The notes under the pieces are model-generated. The model was given only the letters and a program-made list of their open reading frames with translations, did not search any database and was not told the origin of the DNA. A program made the position numbers and the translations under genes. A stretch of DNA of 64,000 bases from Granulicella sp. dw_53. Lineage in GTDB: Bacteria > Acidobacteriota > Terriglobia > Terriglobales > Acidobacteriaceae. How positions within the stretch are numbered: the first letter of the stretch is position 1; the number at the start of each line of letters is the position of its first letter. The stretch covers positions 310,001 through 374,000 of the forward strand of contig NZ_JAAVUR010000005.1 of NCBI RefSeq assembly GCF_018449545.1. Direction: 5' to 3'. Below are positions 9,855 through 16,983 of this stretch, one piece after another.

Positions 9855-10955
9855 TCAGGCCCGACGAGGTGCTGTCTCAAGTGCATCCGCTATGGCGTAG
9901 TAGGCCGGCTTGGGTTGACAGTTCGCGTCGAACGCAAGAGGGCGCGCAGGTAAACCATCTTTACGTGGAGCATATCCGGAGAGCCATGTGAAGGCATCCG
10001 AGAGGCCCCATGCAATCACACCTTTTACTGCCGACTGCCGCAAGGTAGCAGTAAGAAATTTCTTGTAGATATCAGCGACTGTTTGGTCACGCTCGCTGAC
10101 GTCCGCGGGCAAGGTTACATCTTGAATATCAAGCTCCGTAATGAAGATCTTCATCCCGCGTTTCGCGAGTTCGGCAAGAAATGCTTCGTAGCTGGCATCG
10201 CCTAGAACATTTGCCTGGTTGCCTCGGAGGTGCGATTCCAGTCCGATGCCATGAATCGGAACTCCCTGCTCCAATAGAATGTCAAGCTGGGCGAGCATCG
10301 CTCTGCGCTTCGCAGCGCCGAACCCATTGGACACCTCGAGATAGTTTTCGTTCCATATCAGAAGAGCATGAGGATCGGCAGCAGCCGTGGCGCGAAATGC
10401 CTTCTCTATGTAGTCCACACCGATGTTTTGCAGCCAAGGACTTGTCCGGAGTCCATCCTGTCGTTGACTGCCAGGATCCAACGCTTCATTTACTACGTCC
10501 CAGGAGTAAAGCTTTCCAGCGAAATGTCCGGCGACTGCATGAATATGATCCAGCATGATGGTCTCGGCGGTCGTTGACGAGAGGCGGCCTGGTATCCATG
10601 CGGGCAGGGAATCGTGCCATACCAAAGTGTGTCCTCGCACCTTGATGTGGTTCGTCTCGCAAAATGTAACCAGTTGGTCGGCCGATGCAAAGTCGTAGAC
10701 GCCCGGCTGATGACTCAGGGAGTTCCATTTCATTTGCAACTCCGGCGTTGCGATATCGCACTGAGATATAAATAGCTGTTTGTAAGCAGGAGATTGGGTG
10801 AAGTACTTCAACGCCAGCGAAGATCCAAACATTAATCCTTTGTGATCAGCCAACTGCTTCAAAGGCGACATCGCGGCATGTGCAATCGCTGTAGACGAAC
10901 TCCAATTCGCGGCTGCTGCCGCTCCTAACGCCGTTACAAAGTCTCTGCGATTCAT
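9855..10955 (-). CDS. GH10 endo-1,4-beta-xylanase-like enzyme, Tat-exported
   Basis: A 366-residue GH10 protein. Residues 1-28 are a Tat-like leader (NRRDFVTALG then an Ala-rich core). The barrel shows KWNSL, VRGHTLVWHDSLP, the acid/base Glu157 in WDVVNEAL and the nucleophile Glu274 in FITELDIQD, so it should be catalytically competent on beta-1,4-xylan or a similar backbone. It sits inside the EPS operon, 79 bp ahead of the glycosyltransferases, which suggests either cleavage or editing of the exported polymer, as endoglycanases do in cellulose and succinoglycan loci, or simple plant-xylan use. The family is certain, the in vivo substrate is not. Confidence 0.93.
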   Translation of the reverse strand: MNRRDFVTALGAAAAANWSSSTAIAHAAMSPLKQLADHKGLMFGSSLALKYFTQSPAYKQLFISQCDIATPELQMKWNSLSHQPGVYDFASADQLVTFCETNHIKVRGHTLVWHDSLPAWIPGRLSSTTAETIMLDHIHAVAGHFAGKLYSWDVVNEALDPGSQRQDGLRTSPWLQNIGVDYIEKAFRATAAADPHALLIWNENYLEVSNGFGAAKRRAMLAQLDILLEQGVPIHGIGLESHLRGNQANVLGDASYEAFLAELAKRGMKIFITELDIQDVTLPADVSERDQTVADIYKKFLTATLRQSAVKGVIAWGLSDAFTWLSGYAPRKDGLPARPLAFDANCQPKPAYYAIADALETAPRRA

Positions 10956-11049
10956 TGTGATGTCTCCTCCGGTTAAGCCTTGTTCCCGCGGTCAAGATAA
11001 CTTATGCAAACGTTCGACCGATTCTGTAAACCTGCGTCAGAGTGCTTGC

Positions 11050-11982
11050 TCAACCCCCTCGTTGTGCTTTGGCCTTTAGTCTGCCGCCGGTACGTAGATA
11101 ATCCATCATCAATAAACTTAGGACGTACCAGGGCTCCACGCAGTAACGCCTGAAGAGGCGACGAGGCTCGTTTACCAGACGGAAGGCCCATTCCAAACCC
11201 ATACGGCCGGCCCAACGTGGCGGCGTAGGTACAGCACCTGCGATGTAATCGATGGCCGCGCCGTTCGATGACAGGATCACGCTTGCTTCAAGCCGAGCCG
11301 CATTCTCATATGTCCAATACTCCTGTCGTGGCATGCTCATTCCTACCATCAACAGATCAGGGCGATATGAATTGATGCGCTCCAACAGAGCTTCATTCTC
11401 TGCACTGCCTTGCCTGGCATCGAAGTATCCACCACTTACCTCGATCTGAAGACCGGGATACAACCTGCGGAGTTCCGCCGCGCCCTTCTCAGCTACTTCG
11501 TGAGGTGAACCGAGGTTGAAGACTCGCCATCCTCTTTGTGCTGCTACCGCCATAAGCGGAAGAAGAGAGTCGGCCAGCGTAACTCGGTGCTCGCGCTTCA
11601 GTGGATAGCCATAGAGCCGTCCTAGTGCCACCAGCGGCATCCCGTCGATAAAGGTCCAGTCTGCATTTGCATAAAACTCGCGCAACCTGGGGCGACGGTG
11701 AAAGAGATAGACGCTGTGTAAATTATGGTTGGAAATAATCCATCTTTTGTCCCCTACAACACCTTCTTCCACTAATGCAACTAACTCAGGCAACGACTTG
11801 GGATGTAGCGTTAATCCAAAGAAGGAGACTGCGCCATTGTCTTTGAGCTGTGCTGAGGCAACAGTAGCTTCTCGAAGGGGAGAGATAGGTTCGCGTATGT
11901 GCATAGCCTCGAAGTGGACATCCGAATCCGATGTTAGGGGTTTGTCGAGGGCTCTCACAAGGAACAGAAATGACTGAATCAT
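11050..11982 (-). CDS. WecG/TagA/CpsF family glycosyltransferase (GT26)
   Basis: Members transfer ManNAcA, ManNAc or glucose-type residues onto lipid-linked intermediates. The hallmark blocks are present: NADWTFIDGMPLV (with the catalytic Asp region), RVTLADSLLPLMAVAA, FNLGSPHEVAEKGAAEL, PDLLMVGMSMPRQEYW and AAIDYIAGAVPTPPRW followed by GLEWAFRLVNEPRRL. This is the most upstream gene of the minus-strand EPS block. The start is uncertain: the frame opens at a TTG at 12030, ATG 11982 (MIQSFLF) is my choice, and ATG 11904 (MHIREP) is also possible. Confidence 0.88.
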   Translation of the reverse strand: MIQSFLFLVRALDKPLTSDSDVHFEAMHIREPISPLREATVASAQLKDNGAVSFFGLTLHPKSLPELVALVEEGVVGDKRWIISNHNLHSVYLFHRRPRLREFYANADWTFIDGMPLVALGRLYGYPLKREHRVTLADSLLPLMAVAAQRGWRVFNLGSPHEVAEKGAAELRRLYPGLQIEVSGGYFDARQGSAENEALLERINSYRPDLLMVGMSMPRQEYWTYENAARLEASVILSSNGAAIDYIAGAVPTPPRWAGRMGLEWAFRLVNEPRRLFRRYCVEPWYVLSLLMMDYLRTGGRLKAKAQRGG

Positions 11983-12030
11983 GCTTCGCCCGCAGTGCTT
12001 GATAAGCAGGCCTGAAGGAATTAGTACCAA

Positions 12031-12483
12031 AGTTCTATAGACCTTTTCTCATAGTTTCCGTATGGTGATGATCTGGATGTACGTCGTGCCGTCGTATTTT
12101 CCAAAAGGCGCGCGATCCGATCCTCTTCCTTCTAGAAATCAGCGTATTTGGAGATAGTGTTGAGCCTTTCTTGACTTCAGAGAGGCGAAGCACTTCCACC
12201 ATGCAGAGGCCCTAAGACCCAATCTCGCGTGCAGAAGGGTGTGCTTTCACCGAGAATCAGGTTTCATGAATTTGAATGGATATTCATGAGCTGAACTTTG
12301 CTGAGATCCTGCGGTGGAGTTCACTTCCTTCGCTTCTGGTACAAGCAGAGGAACTCCTCAGAATCAGAAAATGGCACGTCTACGCTACACTGGCTATCCC
12401 CGCAAAAATACAGGTCTAGCACGGTTACAGTTCTTCAAGTGCCGGAATGACCAGTTGCGAGGTAAAGGAGTTAGCGAATTTCC
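12031..12483. other. Divergent intergenic region, EPS operon / leuB
   Basis: About 450 bp without a convincing gene. It must hold the promoters of the minus-strand EPS operon and of leuB. It contains one clear inverted repeat (12264-12289, listed separately) and a short hairpin-forming GAGGAACTCCTC. An AAAGGAG Shine-Dalgarno lies upstream of the leuB ATG. No tRNA, leader peptide or riboswitch was recognised here. Confidence 0.6.
12264..12289. promoter_or_regulatory. Inverted repeat, possible operator
   Basis: Perfect 8-bp arms TCATGAAT and ATTCATGA separated by 10 bp, about 18 bp centre to centre, spacing compatible with a dimeric regulator binding one face of the helix. It lies about 195 bp upstream of leuB in the divergent region, so it could serve either direction. 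No regulator is assigned; this rests on symmetry alone. Confidence 0.35.
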
Positions 12484-13602
12484 ATGAATAAGAGGAAGAA
12501 ATTTTCGTTGCTGGTACTACCCGGCGATGGCATCGGACCCGAGGTGATGCGTGAGGCCCTTCGTGTCGTGGAGTGGGTCGGTCAATATGCCGGAGTGGAA
12601 TTCGCAATCAACCTTGGAACCGTTGGCGGCGCGGCAATCGACGCCTATGGCACCCCCATTCAGGACGAGACAATTGAAGAAGCCAAACAGGTGGATGCGG
12701 TTTTATTCGGGGCGGTAGGCGGTCCGCGATGGGAGAAGCTAGATTTTTCGTTACGGCCAGAGATTGCGATTCTGCGCCTACGACGGGATCTTTCCCTCTT
12801 CGCCAATCTGCGGCCTGTTACTGTCTTCGATCCACTGATCGAGACCAGCACAATCAAACCAGAGGTGATTCGCAATCTTGACCTGGTGATCGTTCGCGAA
12901 TGCATGGGCGGCCTCTACTTCGGTGAGCCGCGAGGGATTGAGACCATGCCGGATGGGCAGACCCGCGGCTTCAATACGGAGACCTATTCGACTAACGAGA
13001 TAGAAAGGGTTGCGAGAGTTGCCTTTGATCTAGCGCGACGTCGCCGGCGTATCGTGTGCAGTGTGGAGAAGGCAAATGTAACGGAGAGCGGTCTGGTATG
13101 GCGGCAGGTCATCTCGAAGCTTCACGAACGAGAGTTCGAAGATATCGAGCTCCGGCACATGTATGCGGATAACTGTGCCATGCAACTGGTTCGAAATCCG
13201 AAGCAATTCGACGTCATTGTTACTGGCAATATCTTTGGAGATATTCTTTCGGATCTTGCGTCGATGCTGACGGGGAGCTTGGGAATGCTGCCTTCAGCGA
13301 CGATCGGTAGCTCGACTGGAGATTCTTTTCGCCCTGCGTTGTACGAACCGATTCACGGCTCTGCGCCAGATATTGCAGGTAAGGGCATCGCAAATCCTAT
13401 GGCCCAGATTCTCAGCGTGGCGATGATGTTACGCTTATCCCTCGATTTAGAGAAAGAAGCAGAGCTGGTAGAACAGGCCTGTATTCAGTCACTTGCGAGG
13501 GGAGCAAGAACTGCGGATCTAGCCCTAGCCGGAGAGCCGGCTCTTACGACGACGGAGATGGGGGACGCTGTCCTACGAGAGCTCGAGAGCCTAATAACGT
13601 AG
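12484..13602 (+). CDS. leuB: 3-isopropylmalate dehydrogenase
   Basis: A 372-residue enzyme for the NAD-dependent oxidative decarboxylation of 3-isopropylmalate in leucine synthesis. Visible: LPGDGIGPEV at the N-terminus, the AILRLRRDLSLFANLRPV substrate loop with its Arg residues, the YADNCAMQLV segment, the signature NIFGDILSDLASMLTGSLGM, and EPIHGSAPDIAGKGIANP for the adenine site. The IPMDH-specific LRRDL loop argues against isocitrate or tartrate dehydrogenase. leuA, leuC and leuD are not adjacent. The gene is followed by a separate promoter and leader for an IlvM-like gene, so branched-chain genes are clustered but not in one obvious operon. ATG 12484 has AAAGGAG upstream. Confidence 0.95.
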   Translation: MNKRKKFSLLVLPGDGIGPEVMREALRVVEWVGQYAGVEFAINLGTVGGAAIDAYGTPIQDETIEEAKQVDAVLFGAVGGPRWEKLDFSLRPEIAILRLRRDLSLFANLRPVTVFDPLIETSTIKPEVIRNLDLVIVRECMGGLYFGEPRGIETMPDGQTRGFNTETYSTNEIERVARVAFDLARRRRRIVCSVEKANVTESGLVWRQVISKLHEREFEDIELRHMYADNCAMQLVRNPKQFDVIVTGNIFGDILSDLASMLTGSLGMLPSATIGSSTGDSFRPALYEPIHGSAPDIAGKGIANPMAQILSVAMMLRLSLDLEKEAELVEQACIQSLARGARTADLALAGEPALTTTEMGDAVLRELESLIT

Positions 13603-13654
13603 TTCAAGTAGAGGCTCAGTCCGCTCTGGCGGGTTGATTGATTGTCGGTCGATT

Positions 13655-13683
13655 TTGCCAAGTCGCAAAGTCCCGTGTATGCT
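13655..13683 (+). promoter_or_regulatory. Sigma70-like promoter of the attenuator leader
   Basis: TTGCCA (13655-13660), a 17-bp spacer and TATGCT (13678-13683). It lies 52 bp past the leuB stop and about 85 bp before the leader peptide, giving a predicted leader RNA of roughly 180 nt up to the terminator. Both hexamers are close to consensus and the spacing is optimal. Confidence 0.6.
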
Positions 13684-13768
13684 GCGAAACATGTCGCACA
13701 CGATCTTGCGAATCTCTGAATGCGTCCCGTCGCACCTTCAAATCTTTGGATTGGGGAGAGAGATTCCT

Positions 13769-13813
13769 GTGCAAATTAGCATTATTGCGATTCGTATGGA
13801 TGGCGGAACCTGA
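13769..13813 (+). CDS. Isoleucine-rich leader peptide (attenuator)
   Basis: A 14-codon reading frame: GTG start, peptide MQISIIAIRMDGGT, TGA stop. Four of fourteen codons are ATT (Ile), three of them within four codons (13781-13792). A GGGGAGAG Shine-Dalgarno (13753-13760) precedes it. The last codons contain ATGGCGG (13800-13806), the exact complement of CCGCCAT (13842-13848) in the 5-prime arm of the following terminator. That is the layout of ribosome-mediated attenuation: stalling at Ile codons leaves ATGGCGG free to form an antiterminator, whereas reading to the stop covers it and lets the terminator fold. It precedes an acetolactate-synthase-small-subunit-like gene, which suits isoleucine sensing. 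Recognised from sequence logic, not from a known family. Confidence 0.7.
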   Translation: MQISIIAIRMDGGT

Positions 13814-13837
13814 CGTTCAGAATAATTGCCCTGAATG

Positions 13838-13869
13838 AAAGCCGCCATAGAAAGCTATGGCGGCTTTTT
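13838..13869 (+). terminator. Intrinsic terminator / attenuator hairpin
   Basis: A perfect 13-bp stem (13838-13850 with 13855-13867), a 4-nt AAAG loop, and a run of five T at 13865-13869 that overlaps the stem base. It is 24 nt past the leader-peptide stop and 57 nt before the IlvM-like gene. It could serve only as a late leuB terminator, but a promoter and a translated Ile-rich frame lie between, and its 5-prime arm can pair with the end of the leader frame, so a conditional attenuator fits better. Confidence 0.85.
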
Positions 13870-13926
13870 CGTGCAGCGAACCATAACAATGGATGCATAG
13901 GAACCAGGCGAAGAGGCTAGACGACG

Positions 13927-14250
13927 ATGGAGTGGACTTACAAGATCAACGCTACATCCGGACCGAGGGTGCTGATGAGGATCGCGCAGGTATTCGACCA
14001 GCAGATGGTTTTAATACGTGCATGCCACCTGCTCGATAGCGGTAACGAACTTAATATCGCGATCACAGTCGACATTGGCGCGGAATTGGCTCGGCGAATT
14101 CACGCAAAACTCTATAAGCAACTGGATCTGGAGCATATTGATCTCGTCGCTGGACGCCTACCTCACTTGCAGGATGACAAGGTAGAACGCCCAGCAATTT
14201 ACGAGATTTCCTCCATGAATGAAGAGGTGCGGACTAGAGAGGCGGAGTGA
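13927..14250 (+). CDS. ACT-domain protein, acetolactate synthase small-subunit (IlvM)-like
   Basis: A 107-residue protein whose first about 80 residues look like a short ACT domain (WTYKINATSGPRVLMRIAQVFDQQMVLIR, then NIAITVDIGAELARRIHAKLYKQLDLEHIDL), resembling IlvM-type regulatory subunits of acetohydroxyacid synthase. These bind the catalytic subunit and confer stability or valine feedback. No catalytic ilvB/ilvG gene is next to it: the gene is alone behind the attenuator and converges on an SDR gene, overlapping its 3-prime end by 17 bp. A GAAGAGG Shine-Dalgarno precedes ATG 13927. The assignment is by fold and pattern; another ACT regulatory role is possible. Confidence 0.65.
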   Translation: MEWTYKINATSGPRVLMRIAQVFDQQMVLIRACHLLDSGNELNIAITVDIGAELARRIHAKLYKQLDLEHIDLVAGRLPHLQDDKVERPAIYEISSMNEEVRTREAE

Positions 14251-15016
14251 AGCGCCCATCGATCGCAGTCCAGCCGCCGTCGACAATGGTCAAGGTACCA
14301 GTTACAAAGGATCCGGCGTCAGACGCAAGATACACGACGGCGCCGGCCATCTCATGTGGCTTGGCCCAGCGTCCCAGGGCGCTCTTCTGCGCATAGGCGT
14401 TGTACCAATCCTTATTAGCAGCAATCGGTGCTGTAAGTGGGGTATCGACTACTCCTGGCCCTATGGCGTTGACGCGCACGCCACTTGATGCGAGCTCGGC
14501 GGCGAGGGTTCGGCACATCTGCAGCACTCCTGCCTTCGTGGCGGCATAGACTCCTTGACCCGGTTCCACCGTGATAGCCCGGATGCTGGCGAAGGCGATG
14601 ATGCTGCCTTTGCCACGCTTCTTCATGTTGCGTCCTGCCGCGGTGATGAGACGGAAGGTGCCTTTGAGGTTCAATGAGACGACTCGATCGAACTCCTCTT
14701 CGGTCATATCAAGCAAGGGCTTGCGGACATTGATTGCAGGTGTGCTGACCAGAACATCCAGATCCGGCAACGCTGCAATAGCTTGAATGACACCATCCCC
14801 ATCACGCATGTCGAAGGCCAGGGCTTCAGCTAGGCCGCCTGTTTCCTTGATGCTATCGGCCACTTTTTGCGCTGCTTCGAGGTTGAGATCCGCGCAAAGA
14901 ACGTATGCTCCATGAGCCGCGAGACCAAGTGCGGCGGCCTCGCCTATACCGCTGCCTGCGCCTACGACGAGTGCTTTTCTTCCCGTCAGATCGAAAAGTT
15001 TCTTGTAGTCAAACAC
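14234..15016 (-). CDS. SDR family oxidoreductase
   Basis: A 260-residue classical short-chain dehydrogenase. Cofactor motif GAGSGIG (residues 20-26), Asp43 after the second strand (CADLN) suggesting NAD preference, catalytic Ser144, Tyr157 and Lys161 (VYAATKAG), and the C-terminal GTLTIVDGGW. The usual NNAG after strand 4 is replaced by STPAIN, a variation seen in some sugar-acid and 3-oxoacyl-type SDRs. Substrate unknown. It converges on the IlvM-like gene and is divergent from the PHP hydrolase. The 250-bp upstream gap (15017-15268) holds no recognisable gene. Confidence 0.88.
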   Translation of the reverse strand: MFDYKKLFDLTGRKALVVGAGSGIGEAAALGLAAHGAYVLCADLNLEAAQKVADSIKETGGLAEALAFDMRDGDGVIQAIAALPDLDVLVSTPAINVRKPLLDMTEEEFDRVVSLNLKGTFRLITAAGRNMKKRGKGSIIAFASIRAITVEPGQGVYAATKAGVLQMCRTLAAELASSGVRVNAIGPGVVDTPLTAPIAANKDWYNAYAQKSALGRWAKPHEMAGAVVYLASDAGSFVTGTLTIVDGGWTAIDGRFTPPL

Positions 15017-15277
15017 TGTTTTTACTCCCTTTAGGAAAATGTCTCAGCAGCGGAACGTCTCTTTTCGAGAGTGTTTCGCCGCATGGAGGTGCAATAGTTG
15101 TCGGATTTCTGGTCGCAGACTGTAACAGTGATTGACTCTAAATCTTATTTTCGGTTTTGCCTATGACCTCGCTTTCTGATGAGGCAATGATTGGGCTTTG
15201 AAGGGATATCTTTTGTGGGCTGATATGCTTTTGCTTAAATCAGTGCAAAAAATAGGAACTTTTAGAAAGTGATCTCT

Positions 15278-16798
15278 ATGCCCTCTTGCGTGCGTTTCTT
15301 CCAGGCTAAATTCGGAGTCTTAGCCGTAGTCATAGCTGCAATGCTTGCCAGCACGTCGCTTCTGGGAGAGACGCAAGCCGCTGCTGCGAACGTCCCTGCA
15401 CCTGGCGAGGACATTGTGCTCCATGGCGTGATTACAGCGGAGAAACTAGGCAAGCATGAGATGCTGCCCTTCACTGTGCCTGCGGGGATAGAACGCATGA
15501 CAGTAGAGTTGATCTCCCCTGGCTTCCAGAAAGGGATGTATCTCACCGCTGGATTGTTCGATCCGCAGCGCTATCGTGGCGAGGGCCGTAGCGTATTTAC
15601 CGTTTCAACAGTCGATGCCACCGGCCCATATCTACCGGGTCCGATTGTGCCGGGAACGTGGCGTCTGGCCATCGGATACAACTTCGTTGCGGCGAACGCG
15701 AAGGGGGAATTTACAGTAAAGATTCACCTTTCAAAGCAACTCGATCTGGAGCACTACAAAGTAATTCGTTCGAAAGCGGGCTGGTACAAGGGAGATTTGC
15801 ACTCGCATACCGGTTTGACCGATGCGATGTGTAAGAGCCAGTCCGGAGCGGATGTGCCGTGCCCGCCATCGAAGTTGTTCGAGGCTGCGGCCAAGCAGAA
15901 GTTGGATTTTCTCGCGGTTACTGACCACAACACAGCAGCCACGTTCAACGAGATTATGCAGGCGCAGTTGTACTACGACCAGATGTTACTGATCGGCGGC
16001 GAGGAAATAACGACCGTGAAGGGCCACGCCAATGTCTGGGGGACGGAAGGCTTTTTAGACTATCGAGTAGCGGAAAGTGGTTTTACGGCGAATGATCTGT
16101 TCGACCAGGCCCATAAACTGCATGCGTTGGTAAGTATCAATCACTCCTACTGGCCCTATGACGGCCGCTGTCCTGGGTGTGGTTGGGGCTGGGAGCAGAC
16201 GGACTTCAGCAAGCTCGATGCGATCGAGATTATCAATGGCTACCATGAGCATGGTTCGTGGTTTACTCCGCCACCCGGCAATGGGGTTCCTTTCTGGGAG
16301 CAGCAGCTCGCGAGAGGATTGCGGCCGACGGGAGTTGGCGGAGGGGATGAACATCGTGCAGGGGAGCAGCTTGCGCTGCACGATGGCGTTGGGATTCCGA
16401 CGACAGTCGTTTACGCTCGGGAGCTCTCACAACCTGCAATTCTCGAGGGGATCAAGGCTGGTCATGTCTTCGTGCAGGTCACAGGGCCGGATGGAACGCC
16501 GCTCTACCTCAGTGCAGGCTCCGCCATCATGGGAGATGCAATCGTCGCAGAGGCCGGGAAGCGTGTTTGGTTCAAGATGACAACGCAGGAGTTCGGACAG
16601 GCAAAGCTAAGACTGCTCGTCGATGGCATAGCGGTGAACGACTTGCCAGCAGTCCAACAGAGTACCGCGGCAGAGGTGAATTGCCTCTATGACTGGCTTT
16701 CGGACGGAAAGCGCCACTGGGTTCGCGCAGAGCTGGATAGTGCCGACGGGGACCCGATCACGCTGACGAACCCGATTTATGTCAATTGGGGACAGTGA
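15278..16798 (+). CDS. CehA/McbA-like PHP-domain metallohydrolase, secreted
   Basis: A protein of about 506 residues with an N-terminal signal peptide ending near ETQAAAA, a beta-rich region (about 40-155), then a PHP metal-binding domain: GDLHSHTGLTDA (DxHxH), FLAVTDHNT, GGEEITTVKGHANVWG, SINHSYWPY and GGGDEHRAG, all expected metal ligands of the family. Known relatives (carbaryl hydrolase CehA, McbA) cleave esters, carbamates or phosphoesters, but most members are of unknown substrate. ATG 15278 is used; GTG 15269, three codons earlier and 11 nt past an AGGA, is the alternative. It is followed by a promoter-bearing gap and a phosphodiesterase-like gene. Confidence 0.85.
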   Translation: MPSCVRFFQAKFGVLAVVIAAMLASTSLLGETQAAAANVPAPGEDIVLHGVITAEKLGKHEMLPFTVPAGIERMTVELISPGFQKGMYLTAGLFDPQRYRGEGRSVFTVSTVDATGPYLPGPIVPGTWRLAIGYNFVAANAKGEFTVKIHLSKQLDLEHYKVIRSKAGWYKGDLHSHTGLTDAMCKSQSGADVPCPPSKLFEAAAKQKLDFLAVTDHNTAATFNEIMQAQLYYDQMLLIGGEEITTVKGHANVWGTEGFLDYRVAESGFTANDLFDQAHKLHALVSINHSYWPYDGRCPGCGWGWEQTDFSKLDAIEIINGYHEHGSWFTPPPGNGVPFWEQQLARGLRPTGVGGGDEHRAGEQLALHDGVGIPTTVVYARELSQPAILEGIKAGHVFVQVTGPDGTPLYLSAGSAIMGDAIVAEAGKRVWFKMTTQEFGQAKLRLLVDGIAVNDLPAVQQSTAAEVNCLYDWLSDGKRHWVRAELDSADGDPITLTNPIYVNWGQ

Positions 16799-16830
16799 CG
16801 GGCATTTTGGTGCAAAAGTTTCGTTATTTG

Positions 16831-16842
16831 TCGGTATACCGA
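16831..16842. promoter_or_regulatory. GTATAC palindromic operator, copy 1
   Basis: A perfect 12-bp palindrome TCGGTATACCGA ending 3 nt before the -35 box of the promoter at 16846. The identical 12-mer, at the identical distance from a -35 box, occurs at 27766-27777 beside a GntR/FCD regulator gene. GTATAC-centred palindromes are typical sites of GntR/FCD regulators such as UxuR and ExuR, so that regulator is the probable binder. Confidence 0.7.
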
Positions 16843-16845
16843 TTG

Positions 16846-16874
16846 TTGACATATGGGCACAGGCTGTCTACGAT
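16846..16874 (+). promoter_or_regulatory. Sigma70 promoter of the phosphodiesterase-like gene
   Basis: A perfect TTGACA (16846-16851), 17-bp spacer, TACGAT (16869-16874), about 110 bp upstream of the start codon. The GTATAC palindrome abuts its upstream edge. It could also drive mmsA through read-through, because only 76 bp without an evident terminator separate the two genes. Confidence 0.7.
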
Positions 16875-16983
16875 CAAGTCCACACCGATTAGAAGCATTT
16901 TTGAAACTCCTTTTGGGGGAGCGTGTCGAAGTGCCGCTGCATCTTTGCATGTCGAATCAGGATCACGACCAGAGGTCTCACGG

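Noticed and set aside
13638..13838. 66-codon frame after leuB
   Set aside because: Starts before the predicted promoter, has no ribosome site, and a shorter Ile-rich frame with a good site explains the region better.
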